Shown here piece after piece: positions 7,394-14,747 of a stretch of 27,663 bases of DNA (position 1 is its first letter; every line of letters starts with the position of its first letter). Position numbers and translations under genes: made by a program. The notes under the pieces are model-generated. The model was given only the letters and a program-made list of their open reading frames with translations. It made no database searches and was not told where the DNA came from. The stretch lies in the NCBI GenBank assembly GCA_002373205.1, contig DFJV01000150.1, positions 1 to 27,663 of the forward strand, given 5' to 3'. Source of the DNA: Treponema sp. UBA3662. GTDB lineage: Bacteria; Spirochaetota; Spirochaetia; Treponematales; Treponemataceae.

Positions 7394-8212
7394 ATGATAG
7401 ACCCAGAAAAACTCTTTCAGTTAGGGGCCGGCCAAAAAAGACGCAAGCTGGCCCTTTGTTTTGGTGAACTTGAGCGCGACATTGCAGGAATTGCAGAAAA
7501 AGGCACAGAATATAACTTTGCCAAGATGAGCCGTGCTGACTACACAAAAGCCCTTGTGCGGATTGTGCTCCAAGACCCAAAGCTTTCCCCAGATGCATAT
7601 TCCCATCTAAATTCCCTTTTGGAAACCCAGCCATTTGACGAAAGGCGGGCCTGCAACTTGGCAAGAAACGCACTTTTGGCCATAATAGGCACTTTTCCAG
7701 CAGAGTGGGACTTGGTGATTGCCCCTCATTCAGCAGAAAGCAATACAGTAGAAAACCGCAAATTCTTCCCAGGGGTATGTGTTTACGCAGAAGACATACG
7801 CTCTCCCTTTAATGTGGGCTCCATCTTCCGTACCGCGGAGGCTATGGGCTGCGAAAAAGTCTACATTTCACCCCAGTGCACGGATCCGGCTCAAAGCAAG
7901 GCTGTTAGAAGCTCAATGGGCTGCATAGAAACCTTGGGCTATACTCGCTGCTCCTTGGATGAGCTGCCCCAAGACAAGCCCATATTTGTCCTTGAAACAG
8001 GCGGAACTCCAATTGGGGAATTTAAATTTCCAAAAGAGGGGATTGTAATAATAGGCTCTGAAGAACTGGGAGTTAGCCCGGAAGCCTTAAAGAAAGCCAC
8101 CTACGGGCATGTGACCATTCCCATGACTGGCTTAAAGGCTTCTCTTAACGTGGGAGTTGCCTTTGGAATACTAATGCAGGCCTGGGTGCAGGCTTTGCAA
8201 AACCAAGCCTAG
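7394..8212 (+). CDS. SPOUT-class (TrmH/SpoU family) RNA 2'-O-methyltransferase
   Basis: Predicted SAM-dependent 2'-O-ribose methyltransferase acting on rRNA or tRNA. The C-terminal half (about 125-272) holds the three SpoU motifs: N140-VGSIFR146, the IIGSEELGVSPE segment around 219-230 and IPMTGLKASLNVGVA around 243-257, which form the trefoil-knot SAM site. The N-terminal 120 residues are an unassigned helical extension, probably RNA-binding. The target cannot be told from sequence. It starts nine bases after the upstream stop with no clear Shine-Dalgarno sequence, so it is probably translationally coupled. A perfect 14-pair hairpin begins five bases after its stop. Confidence 0.88.
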   Translation: MIDPEKLFQLGAGQKRRKLALCFGELERDIAGIAEKGTEYNFAKMSRADYTKALVRIVLQDPKLSPDAYSHLNSLLETQPFDERRACNLARNALLAIIGTFPAEWDLVIAPHSAESNTVENRKFFPGVCVYAEDIRSPFNVGSIFRTAEAMGCEKVYISPQCTDPAQSKAVRSSMGCIETLGYTRCSLDELPQDKPIFVLETGGTPIGEFKFPKEGIVIIGSEELGVSPEALKKATYGHVTIPMTGLKASLNVGVAFGILMQAWVQALQNQA

Positions 8213-8216
8213 CCCT

Positions 8217-8272
8217 TGGATAAAAATTGCTTCCATGCAATTTTTATCCATGACTTTTCTTACGAAAAGTCA
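8217..8272. terminator. Tandem hairpins after the SPOUT methyltransferase gene
   Basis: TGGATAAAAATTGC (8217-8230) pairs perfectly with 8237-8250 across a six-base loop, placing TTTTT in the descending arm. TGACTTTTC (8251-8259) pairs perfectly with GAAAAGTCA (8264-8272) across a four-base loop. The position right after the stop suggests transcript termination or 3'-end protection. Confidence 0.5.
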
Positions 8273-8291
8273 CAGGTTGCTTTGCAAAGAG

Positions 8292-8327
8292 ATGACGCGC
8301 CATCCGTGGCGCTACTTGTCTTAGAAA
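8292..8327 (+). repeat. 36-bp palindromic direct repeat, copy 1
   Basis: Direct repeat of 8421-8456 with 32 of 36 positions identical; all four differences are transitions. The core GCGCCA-TCCG-TGGCGC can form a six-pair hairpin. The whole gap 8213-8549 contains no gene. Confidence 0.6.
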
Positions 8328-8345
8328 GAAAGAACCCTGCAAAGC

Positions 8346-8377
8346 GGGGAAAAATGCCCTCCTTGGCATTTTTCCCC
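8346..8377. repeat. Perfect 13-bp inverted repeat
   Basis: GGGGAAAAATGCC (8346-8358), six-base loop, GGCATTTTTCCCC (8365-8377). A partial echo, GGGGAAAATGC, recurs at 8460-8470. Confidence 0.6.
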
Positions 8378-8420
8378 ACAAGTTTCCTGAAGAAAACTTG
8401 CCAGTCTCTTTTACTAACAA

Positions 8421-8456
8421 ATGACGCGCCGTCCATGGCGCTGCTTGTTTTAGAAA
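8421..8456 (+). repeat. 36-bp palindromic direct repeat, copy 2
   Basis: Second copy of the 8292-8327 repeat. The hairpin core is GCGCCG-TCCA-TGGCGC, in which one A-T pair of copy 1 has become G-T, so the hairpin is kept. Downstream, GCCGGACAC occurs twice within 8482-8503. Confidence 0.6.
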
Positions 8457-8549
8457 AGTGGGGAAAATGCTAAGGAGTCTGGCCGGACACGGAGTGCCGG
8501 ACACAGTAAACCAAGGCGTGTGCTCCAAAAAGAGAAAAGAAAGAATTTT

Positions 8550-10049
8550 TTAGTGCTGTTCCTTCTTAAAGGAATTGTCCAGCTTGTCTGCCAAGACTTT
8601 AAGAGCTTCTTCGCTAGTAATGCCAAACATTTTGAGGGCGGAAGGTTCAATGAGGGAATAGTCAAAGTTTCCTTCGCTGTAATGTGAAAGCATGTCTGCA
8701 AAGTAGATGAGCGTAGTAATCTTGCGGAATTCCTCCGGTGCGCTAAGCGGGTCGTGGTGGTAGCGGATTGCATTGATGATTACTTCCGGGAAGTTCCACT
8801 TTTTTGCAATCAGGGAGCCAACGTCTCCGTGGTTTACGCCTGCAAACATACGCTCAAAGAGGTTCTTGGAAACTCCGCGTTCCTCGCACATGGCACTTAT
8901 TTTGTCCAGAACTTCGGGATGGGCTGTCTCAAAGATGATTTTACCCATGTCGTGCAAAAGGCCACAAACGTAGCTGTCGTCAACGCATTTTTTGTCTGTG
9001 CGCAGGAAGTTGCGTGCCAGGTTGTATGAATAGAAGGCTATCCTGTATGCGTGGGTCCAGAGAGCCTTAATTTCTTCGTTGGAATCTTCGGTAAGGGCTT
9101 TCATGGAGCCAATACTATATAGAAGGTTTTTGATTCCCCTAAGGCCTACAAGCTTTACAGCGTCGCCAATTGAATGGCATGGCGTAGACAAAGAGAAGGC
9201 CGCAGAGTTTACAAGCTTAAGCAATTCGGTTGTAAGGGAAACGTCGTTGGAAATCTTAAGCGCAATGTCGCTCATCTGGCTGTTGGGGTCGTTGATTATC
9301 CTGTTGATTTCCGTAATGTTTTCCGGGAATTCAGGAAGGCCGTCTATGAGCTTAACAAATTCGCTAGAAATGTCTGTGATGTCGGATGTGGACTTTCCGC
9401 TGAAAGGCAGAATCATGCGGGTTATGGTTTCGCCGTTTTCGCTTATAACCTGGTAGTTTTCTTCCGTAACGCCGATTTTCTTTAGTACAAGAATCATGAT
9501 TACAAGACCAAGGCCTGCACCTTCGCTGTCGTCCAGAAGGGATGCGATTCCTTCTTCTACGGAATTGTACATCTGGGCACGGGTAATCTTGTCGTGGATG
9601 CGCTTGTATTCAAAATTCGTAAGTTCTACGCGGTTTCTAACTTCCACCTTGATTTTGTTGTTGCGGGTCTGCATGGAAATTTTTATGTAGAGCCCCTTGT
9701 CCTTTTGCAGGTTAAGGTAGTAGTTTATGTTGGACATGGTGTCCATCTTGAAATTCTTCATTCCAAGTTCATAGTCAGCCTTGTCGTTTATGTCTAAGCC
9801 CTTTTCTTCAAAATAAACGCGCTTTGTGTTGGCTTTTTTTCCGTTGTTGGCAAGCTCTTTTAGGCAGTAGATAAGGCTGTCTGCCATCTGAGCCTGATCC
9901 AGCTCGGTCAAAAAGGTTTTTAGGATGTCACACGCATATTCCTCTATTTCGTGGGGAAGGGTGTAAGTAGTGACTGTTAGCGGAATTCCAGATTCTATGG
10001 CCTTGCGGACTTTTTCTACGTCAACTTTAATTCTTTTTTCTTGTGCCAT
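8550..10049 (-). CDS. Histidine-kinase-like ATPase / HDOD fusion protein
   Basis: A 499-residue cytoplasmic signalling protein. Residues about 50-215 look like a GHKL (HATPase_c) module: an N-box-like LKELANNGKKAN at 63-74 and a G-box DDSEGAGLGLVI at 172-183; no phospho-acceptor histidine domain is evident. Residues about 230-430 form an HDOD domain (LPEFPENITEINRIINDPN entry, LVNSAAFSL), which unusually keeps an intact H366-D367-MGK as well as H407 in VNHGDVG and H431-H432, so it may bind metal. HDOD proteins act in bacterial signalling. The role of the ATP-binding half is unknown. AAGGA lies six bases upstream of the ATG and a sigma-70 promoter precedes it. Confidence 0.82.
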   Translation of the reverse strand: MAQEKRIKVDVEKVRKAIESGIPLTVTTYTLPHEIEEYACDILKTFLTELDQAQMADSLIYCLKELANNGKKANTKRVYFEEKGLDINDKADYELGMKNFKMDTMSNINYYLNLQKDKGLYIKISMQTRNNKIKVEVRNRVELTNFEYKRIHDKITRAQMYNSVEEGIASLLDDSEGAGLGLVIMILVLKKIGVTEENYQVISENGETITRMILPFSGKSTSDITDISSEFVKLIDGLPEFPENITEINRIINDPNSQMSDIALKISNDVSLTTELLKLVNSAAFSLSTPCHSIGDAVKLVGLRGIKNLLYSIGSMKALTEDSNEEIKALWTHAYRIAFYSYNLARNFLRTDKKCVDDSYVCGLLHDMGKIIFETAHPEVLDKISAMCEERGVSKNLFERMFAGVNHGDVGSLIAKKWNFPEVIINAIRYHHDPLSAPEEFRKITTLIYFADMLSHYSEGNFDYSLIEPSALKMFGITSEEALKVLADKLDNSFKKEQH

Positions 10050-10087
10050 TTAATTTCCTTATGCTTAGGGTCTTAGCCCCTTTTATT

Positions 10088-10115
10088 ACTATACCACAAT
10101 TATTAAAATATTCAA
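10088..10115 (-). promoter_or_regulatory. Promoter of the ATPase-HDOD gene
   Basis: On the minus strand TTGAAT (10110-10115), 16-base spacer, TATAGT (10088-10093), with a leader of about 30 bases carrying AAGGA before the ATG. Confidence 0.5.
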
Positions 10116-10159
10116 ATAACATCTGGCGGAATTATGATTTTTTCGTTAGAATACTTATC

Positions 10160-11245
10160 ATGACAAGCCAAACTTTAAGCCAACTCCTGGTATTGCTCCT
10201 CTGCGGCATTTCCAGCGTGCGCATTTTTTTTATACAGGATACCCGCTCGGATCCAATAGCAACCGTTCCGTCCATTGCAGTAGTGGTTTCACTGATGAAC
10301 ATTCTGGCATTCGGATGCGGTCCAATCGAATGTGCAAACCTTGCACTTTCAATTTTTGCCTTTATAATAAACTTTCGCTCGCTCTTGCGCTTTAGGGCCA
10401 AGCTGGTTGTTGACCACTACAGCATTCTCTTTGTCCTTAGCTCCATATTGAATTTGATTCTTGCGGCAGTGCTCCTGGTTTTTGTGCTTTACTACAGGCC
10501 GTTAAAAGCAAAGCTTAAGAAATTCAATGTAAGAGAAAGCTCTTATTCATTTTACGGCAATTTTTCGCAGGGATTTAAGCAAATAGACAAAATTTTAAGC
10601 CTAAATTCCGCAATCGTAAAGAAATACGAATCGATTCCTCCAAAATCTCAAGAGGAAGCACCGGACGCGGAAAACGTGATTCTTTTTGTTCCCAATGAAT
10701 GTTCTGCAATCCAGGACTACGAGCCAATACTTGTAAAGCTTGCCCACGACGGCTATACGGTCTATGCGGCGGACTTTTTCCCGGAGGACCTGCACTGGTT
10801 CAACGATTGGCGGGATTTTAAGCCTTTTAGGAGACCCCTCATGCGCTGGGCAAAGCTGCACAACAAAAAGCTTTACAAAGAAGCCACCATGCAAAGGCAC
10901 CAAAACCTGCTTGATTCATACAATTCCTTGGTAAAGATGCTGGACATAAAGAAAGGCACCTTTGTCTTTGCAATTTCTGATGACGGAATGAACGACGGAG
11001 GTTCAGCCCTGCATTCTGCAAGCCCGGACGTTATCTTTGGAACCTTTGACATTGGAGATGTTCCCGGAAACCCGACCCCCGGCTTTGGTCCTGTTCAGCA
11101 GACAGATCCTGTTTTTGCAAGGTTCTTGGGACTAAAAAGGGACAGGTCTCTTTATATGCCAAGCCACATTGCGACCGTTGTGGAAGAAAAAATCCGACTT
11201 ACCCAGGAAATAACGGCAAAAGTTCTTGGCAGCAAGGAGGAATAG
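10160..11245 (+). CDS. Membrane protein with soluble C-terminal domain, function unknown
   Basis: I do not recognise this protein with confidence. The 361 residues start with four hydrophobic segments (about 7-25, 35-52, 57-73, 88-111), followed by a basic stretch and a soluble domain from about 170. In that domain VILFVPNE, YEPILVKLAHDGYTVYAADFF and GTFVFAISDDG resemble the strand-helix-strand rhythm of an alpha/beta hydrolase, but no G-x-S-x-G nucleophile elbow is visible, so catalysis is not assumed. The start was set at the ATG at 10160, which removes a 39-residue extension overlapping the divergent gene. A TAGAAT hexamer lies seven bases before that ATG and no Shine-Dalgarno sequence is seen. 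Confidence 0.6.
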   Translation: MTSQTLSQLLVLLLCGISSVRIFFIQDTRSDPIATVPSIAVVVSLMNILAFGCGPIECANLALSIFAFIINFRSLLRFRAKLVVDHYSILFVLSSILNLILAAVLLVFVLYYRPLKAKLKKFNVRESSYSFYGNFSQGFKQIDKILSLNSAIVKKYESIPPKSQEEAPDAENVILFVPNECSAIQDYEPILVKLAHDGYTVYAADFFPEDLHWFNDWRDFKPFRRPLMRWAKLHNKKLYKEATMQRHQNLLDSYNSLVKMLDIKKGTFVFAISDDGMNDGGSALHSASPDVIFGTFDIGDVPGNPTPGFGPVQQTDPVFARFLGLKRDRSLYMPSHIATVVEEKIRLTQEITAKVLGSKEE

Positions 11246-11279
11246 GTCTTTTGCGGCCCAATTCCAAATGCTGTACTAA

Positions 11280-11308
11280 TCGACAATAATATTTTTATCG
11301 TATATAAT
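11280..11308 (+). promoter_or_regulatory. Promoter of lspA
   Basis: TCGACA (11280-11285), 17-base spacer, TATAAT (11303-11308): near-consensus sigma-70. The leader is about 22 bases and contains GAGG before the ATG. Confidence 0.65.
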
Positions 11309-11336
11309 ACCAAATAATACTACTTGCGAGGTTTGT

Positions 11337-11894
11337 ATGCCTGAACAAAAAATATTCAGTTCAAAAAAAATGTGGCCAATTTCACTTTGTGCACTTGTAA
11401 TTTTAATCGATCAGATAACAAAAGCCCTTGTCGTAAAATTCATTCCCCTGCTTGGAACTTCAATGGATGGAGTTATACAGGTTTGCGGCAAGTACCTCTG
11501 GTTCATCCACGTAAGGAATAAAGCAGTAGCCTTTAGCATGGGCTCTTCCCTGCCAGCCGGTGTTAGGGCTGTTTTGTTTGCTGCCATTCCGCTTATCATT
11601 GTGGCCCTTGTCTTTGTAATATACTTCCGCAACAATGAATTTTCCTCTTTGCAGCGCTGGTCCATCTGCGGAATCCTTGGCGGTGGAATTGGAAACCTTA
11701 TAGACCGCTTCTTTAGGCCAGCCGGAGTTGTTGACTTTATAAGCTGCTACTTCTGGAACATTTTTGGCATGGAAAGATGGCCTACCTTTAACATAGCGGA
11801 TACTGCCGTCATCATCTGCGGGGGCCTCTTCCTGATTGCCTGCTTTGTTTCCATTTCTGCAAATTCAAAGAAGGGTGGTGCAAAAAATGACTAA
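11337..11894 (+). CDS. lspA: Lipoprotein signal peptidase II
   Basis: Inner-membrane aspartyl protease that removes the signal peptide from diacylglyceryl-prolipoproteins. The 185-residue length and four hydrophobic segments fit the family. Signature motifs are LIDQITKALV near residue 23, R60-NKAVAFS, GNLIDR at 119-124, the catalytic aspartate D133 in GVVDF and D155 in FNIAD. Its stop overlaps the next gene by eight bases, so the two are co-transcribed. A near-consensus promoter lies directly upstream. Confidence 0.95.
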   Translation: MPEQKIFSSKKMWPISLCALVILIDQITKALVVKFIPLLGTSMDGVIQVCGKYLWFIHVRNKAVAFSMGSSLPAGVRAVLFAAIPLIIVALVFVIYFRNNEFSSLQRWSICGILGGGIGNLIDRFFRPAGVVDFISCYFWNIFGMERWPTFNIADTAVIICGGLFLIACFVSISANSKKGGAKND

Positions 11895-12417
11895 AAGCAC
11901 GTTTACAATACTTTTTACCCTGGTTTCTACAATAATAAACATAATTCTGACCGTTGCCACAATAGCTTTGCTGGCATTTATCTTCCTCTTTACATGCAAA
12001 ATGCTGGGCTGCAAGAACGGCAACGTGGTCTACATGGGCTTGCTCGTCTGCTTTGTAGTGGGAGTCTTCCTAAATTTTTATCTCTTTTCCAAGCTTACGG
12101 TTTGGGCGGTAAAGAAGTTCAATCTGGCACCAAAACTTACAAATTCCTTTGTAACAAGGCAGCTTCCAAACGGCACAAAATTTGCAAGCCAGATAGCAGC
12201 AGAACCCAAGAAAAAGACTGTAATGCCCAAGTCTGTGCTTGAAGCGGAAGAAGAAGAAAAATGGACTAGCGGAACCCCCACCTACCAGAATTTTGGCATA
12301 GATGAACTTAAGCGCGGCCTGGAAAAGAATAATGAAGAAGCCCAGGCTCTAATAAAAGAAAGGGAAGAAGAAGCCCGGGCGTGGGAAGAATCAAAAAAGA
12401 ATAAACCGGAAGAATAA
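11887..12417 (+). CDS. Small two-TM membrane protein with charged C-terminal tail
   Basis: A 176-residue protein of unknown function. Two hydrophobic segments (about 7-35 and 48-70) are followed by a basic linker and, from about residue 120, a strongly charged Glu/Lys-rich region (EAEEEEKW, KEREEEARAWEESKKNK) likely to be helical or coiled-coil and cytoplasmic. The ATG at 11887 lies inside the last codons of lspA and gives an eight-base overlap, typical of translational coupling. A longer frame from 11836 would overlap lspA by 59 bases and is not preferred. Its coupling to lspA suggests an envelope role, but this is inference. Confidence 0.75.
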   Translation: MTKSTFTILFTLVSTIINIILTVATIALLAFIFLFTCKMLGCKNGNVVYMGLLVCFVVGVFLNFYLFSKLTVWAVKKFNLAPKLTNSFVTRQLPNGTKFASQIAAEPKKKTVMPKSVLEAEEEEKWTSGTPTYQNFGIDELKRGLEKNNEEAQALIKEREEEARAWEESKKNKPEE

Positions 12418-12419
12418 AT

Positions 12420-12572
12420 CTACTGATTGTTTACTTGCGCGGCAGTATGGCTTGAACTATAGAGCACTCTCTTACCTTTGCCTTGGATTTGAGCCTTCAT
12501 GCCAAAGCAAGAAATCATCAGCAAAATTAAAAACGCCACCATTAATGGAATATAACATCTTTTTTGTATCAT
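12420..12572 (-). CDS. Possible small lipoprotein (50 aa)
   Basis: A short frame beginning MIQKRC with a hydrophobic stretch (residues 8-21) ending in L-M-I-S-C22, a plausible spirochaete lipobox, leaving a mature peptide of about 29 residues with no recognisable domain. AAGGAT lies upstream at usable spacing. A TTGACA hexamer (12662-12667) and TATAAA (12637-12642) are present on the minus strand, but 19 bases apart, which is long. The longer in-frame ORF to 12689 would put a charged segment before the signal peptide. It is convergent with the preceding gene, two bases from its stop. It could be spurious. Confidence 0.4.
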   Translation of the reverse strand: MIQKRCYIPLMVAFLILLMISCFGMKAQIQGKGKRVLYSSSHTAAQVNNQ

Positions 12573-12758
12573 ATTTTTTATCCTTACAAAATCCAGAATA
12601 CAACTTTTTAATCGGATAAGTATTGTTTTTTTTGAATTTATATCGAAATTCAATGATTTTTTGTCAAATTTTGCAAGAACTGCCACCACTATTCACCGTC
12701 TCTTATGCTACGGCCAGTGCAGATGCCAAAATAAACTCTGCATGCGGCATACAGGCAT

Positions 12759-12784
12759 AAAAAAAGCAGGCCGTTACAGCCTGC
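12759..12784 (-). terminator. Intrinsic terminator of the 12809-14512 gene
   Basis: On the minus strand GCAGGC (12784-12779), seven-base loop, GCCTGC (12771-12766), then seven T residues. Confidence 0.75.
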
Positions 12785-12808
12785 CTACCTGATGGTATAA
12801 TTTCCTTA

Positions 12809-14512
12809 TCAATAGCCGTCGCTCATGCTACGGTTAATATCCCTCTGGTACAGTTCCTGATAGACCATGCTGCGCTTCTTAAGCTCGTCCTTGCGTTCCT
12901 GTGGGAATGGCAAGAATCTCCAGAAGATAGCACGCACTTCTTTTTCAAGCTTCTGCGTTCCGTTTGCTTCCTTTGTCATCCACAAGATGTAATCTTCTAT
13001 AAAGAATGACTTTAGGTCGCCCTTAAGCTTTTTGTTGTCAATGTACTGGTAATACTGACCGGTCAAACCTTCAGACATCCAGTCAAAAGAAGCCTTTTCC
13101 TTTGCAACCTGCCATCTTAGGTCTGCAACAGCCGTAAGACAGGCAATCTTTAGGTTGCGGGGATACATAGGAATTACAATGCGTCCACGGCTTGTTATGC
13201 GGTTGTAGCGGTCAAATGGTTCCCAGCAGAAGCCGTTGTCACCGTATGTTGGTACCAAAAGAACATAAGGAACTATGCGGTTTGGCACGTTCCTGTGGAT
13301 GCGGCAGAAACAACCCGGGTCAATCGACTCAATCCAGGCAAGCTCGCGAAGTACGTTCTCGCGGAAGCCTGTTTCCTTGTCGTTGCAGTGGTTAAACTCG
13401 CGGGTAAGGACAGGGAACTGGTTACCCTGGCGGCCACAAGTCATCTTTGCCATCTGGCGGATAGTTGTCATTTCCTGCAAAATGTCTTCAAGACCAACGT
13501 TTGCACTTTCTTCCGGCATACCCTGGGCCTTTTCGTCCAAGCTTTCGCGGATTTCCCTTGCTTCCAAGAGTTCCTTTATGTAGCCTGCACAGTCACGGTC
13601 AACCTTCTGTACGGTGCGCATCAAGTTGGCAATCTCAGAAAAAGCCTTGCGCTGGGTGTCGTCGTAGGGGTGAACGTGTGGCTCAAGCCCAATAAAGGGT
13701 GAGTGGGAGAAAATATCGTTCAAGCGGTCGCGGATTTGGCTTTCAAGGCGCTCACGTTCGTGTTCCTTTGCAGAAACAAGGTTGTCTGCGCTTGCAATTT
13801 TACCGCTGTTCTTGCTTATAAGCTGTGAAAGGCGTGCCTGGTCAGCACCGGGACCCCTCTTTTTGGAAGGGCCAACTTCGTCCGTAACGCTTAATGTAAG
13901 GCGGCCTGAGGCAACTTCCTTAATCCATTCGTCAGCGTACATAATCGGTTCGCCGGTAATGTTCTGGAAGATTGAGCGGGAGAAGAAGTCCTTTTGCTCT
14001 GCTGTGAACAAAGACGGAAGAACTACACCAAAGCGCATTGCCATACGTTTTGGCATTGGAGTCTTTGGATTTGCCATCTTTGGGGCAATAGAACGCAGGA
14101 AATTCCACCAGGAAGCCACAATGTTCTGGCGGTAAACCGCACGGTCCTTCTTGTCTTCGGTCTTAAGGTACTTGGAAAGCAGCATGTGCAAACGCTGGGC
14201 GCTTTCTCCCTCGCCGCTAAGACAAGTCTTGTAATATGTAGTGTCATCAAAAACAGCGCTGGGGGTGTCTTCAAAATATTTTTCTATCGGCTTGAACTGG
14301 GTTTTGCTTAAGTCTACAGGGAGCGGAGACTGGTCGCTTTTGTCGTCGTCGTCATCTTTTGCATAGCGTTCAGTGGTCACCTCAAAGCCCATTGGGGAGT
14401 TGTCGCCGTTTGCAGCATTATCGGCACCGTCGTCATAATCCTGCTCCATGCTGGCTTCAGACTGCTCCAAAAGAGCCGCAATGCCAGGGTCAATATCATC
14501 ATTGTCGCTCAT
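12809..14512 (-). CDS. Large acidic protein, function unknown
   Basis: A 567-residue protein I do not recognise. The first 65 residues are acidic and probably disordered (a DYDDGAD stretch and DDDDDK). The rest is soluble, with no signal peptide or membrane segment. A charged, probably coiled-coil stretch (KEHERERLESQIRDRL) lies near residue 255 and a second helical region around 310-360. Cysteines are scattered without a metal-binding pattern. The Trp- and Tyr-rich C-terminal third contains VLLVPTYGDNGFCWEPF and IPMYPRNLKIACLTAVADLRWQ. GGAGA precedes the ATG. It is a single-gene unit with its own promoter and terminator. It may be a Treponema-specific cytoplasmic protein, which is a guess. 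Confidence 0.7.
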   Translation of the reverse strand: MSDNDDIDPGIAALLEQSEASMEQDYDDGADNAANGDNSPMGFEVTTERYAKDDDDDKSDQSPLPVDLSKTQFKPIEKYFEDTPSAVFDDTTYYKTCLSGEGESAQRLHMLLSKYLKTEDKKDRAVYRQNIVASWWNFLRSIAPKMANPKTPMPKRMAMRFGVVLPSLFTAEQKDFFSRSIFQNITGEPIMYADEWIKEVASGRLTLSVTDEVGPSKKRGPGADQARLSQLISKNSGKIASADNLVSAKEHERERLESQIRDRLNDIFSHSPFIGLEPHVHPYDDTQRKAFSEIANLMRTVQKVDRDCAGYIKELLEAREIRESLDEKAQGMPEESANVGLEDILQEMTTIRQMAKMTCGRQGNQFPVLTREFNHCNDKETGFRENVLRELAWIESIDPGCFCRIHRNVPNRIVPYVLLVPTYGDNGFCWEPFDRYNRITSRGRIVIPMYPRNLKIACLTAVADLRWQVAKEKASFDWMSEGLTGQYYQYIDNKKLKGDLKSFFIEDYILWMTKEANGTQKLEKEVRAIFWRFLPFPQERKDELKKRSMVYQELYQRDINRSMSDGY

Positions 14513-14539
14513 ATCTAATTCTCCACTAATATATAGAAA

Positions 14540-14568
14540 ATTATAACATGGGATTTTGATTCTATCAA
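14540..14568 (-). promoter_or_regulatory. Strong sigma-70 promoter of the acidic-protein gene
   Basis: On the minus strand TTGATA (14563-14568), 17-base spacer, TATAAT (14540-14545). Leader about 20 bases with GGAGA before the ATG. Confidence 0.7.
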
Positions 14569-14639
14569 GTTAATTTCAGTTTTTTTGGACGGTACTTTTT
14601 TAGGCTCTACCATTAAATTCCTGGCTAATCCGACAGAAA

Positions 14640-14731
14640 GTGCCTTTGCGCCACCCGCTTTCCAGGGCTACGCTAACGCTCCGGCCCGCCTTGCGGCGGT
14701 CTTGCCGTTGGCAACCCTTCCAATCGGGCGT
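14640..14731. repeat. GC-rich intergenic repeat-like block
   Basis: A GC-rich non-coding stretch with GGCTACGCTAACGCTCC, CCGCC-TTGC-GGCGG and GTTGGCAACCC inverted motifs. Its style matches the other GC-rich intergenic blocks here, but no long identity is visible. It sits just downstream of the TROVE-like gene stop. Confidence 0.3.
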
Positions 14732-14747
14732 AGGATTATTTTCTTCC

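Noticed and set aside
8292..8456. Possible CRISPR array
   Set aside because: Only two repeat copies, 93 bases between them, the spacer is itself a hairpin, and no cas genes are nearby.
8216..8473. 85-codon frame after the SPOUT methyltransferase
   Set aside because: It runs through hairpins and duplicated repeats; the apparent protein repeat simply reflects the DNA repeat.
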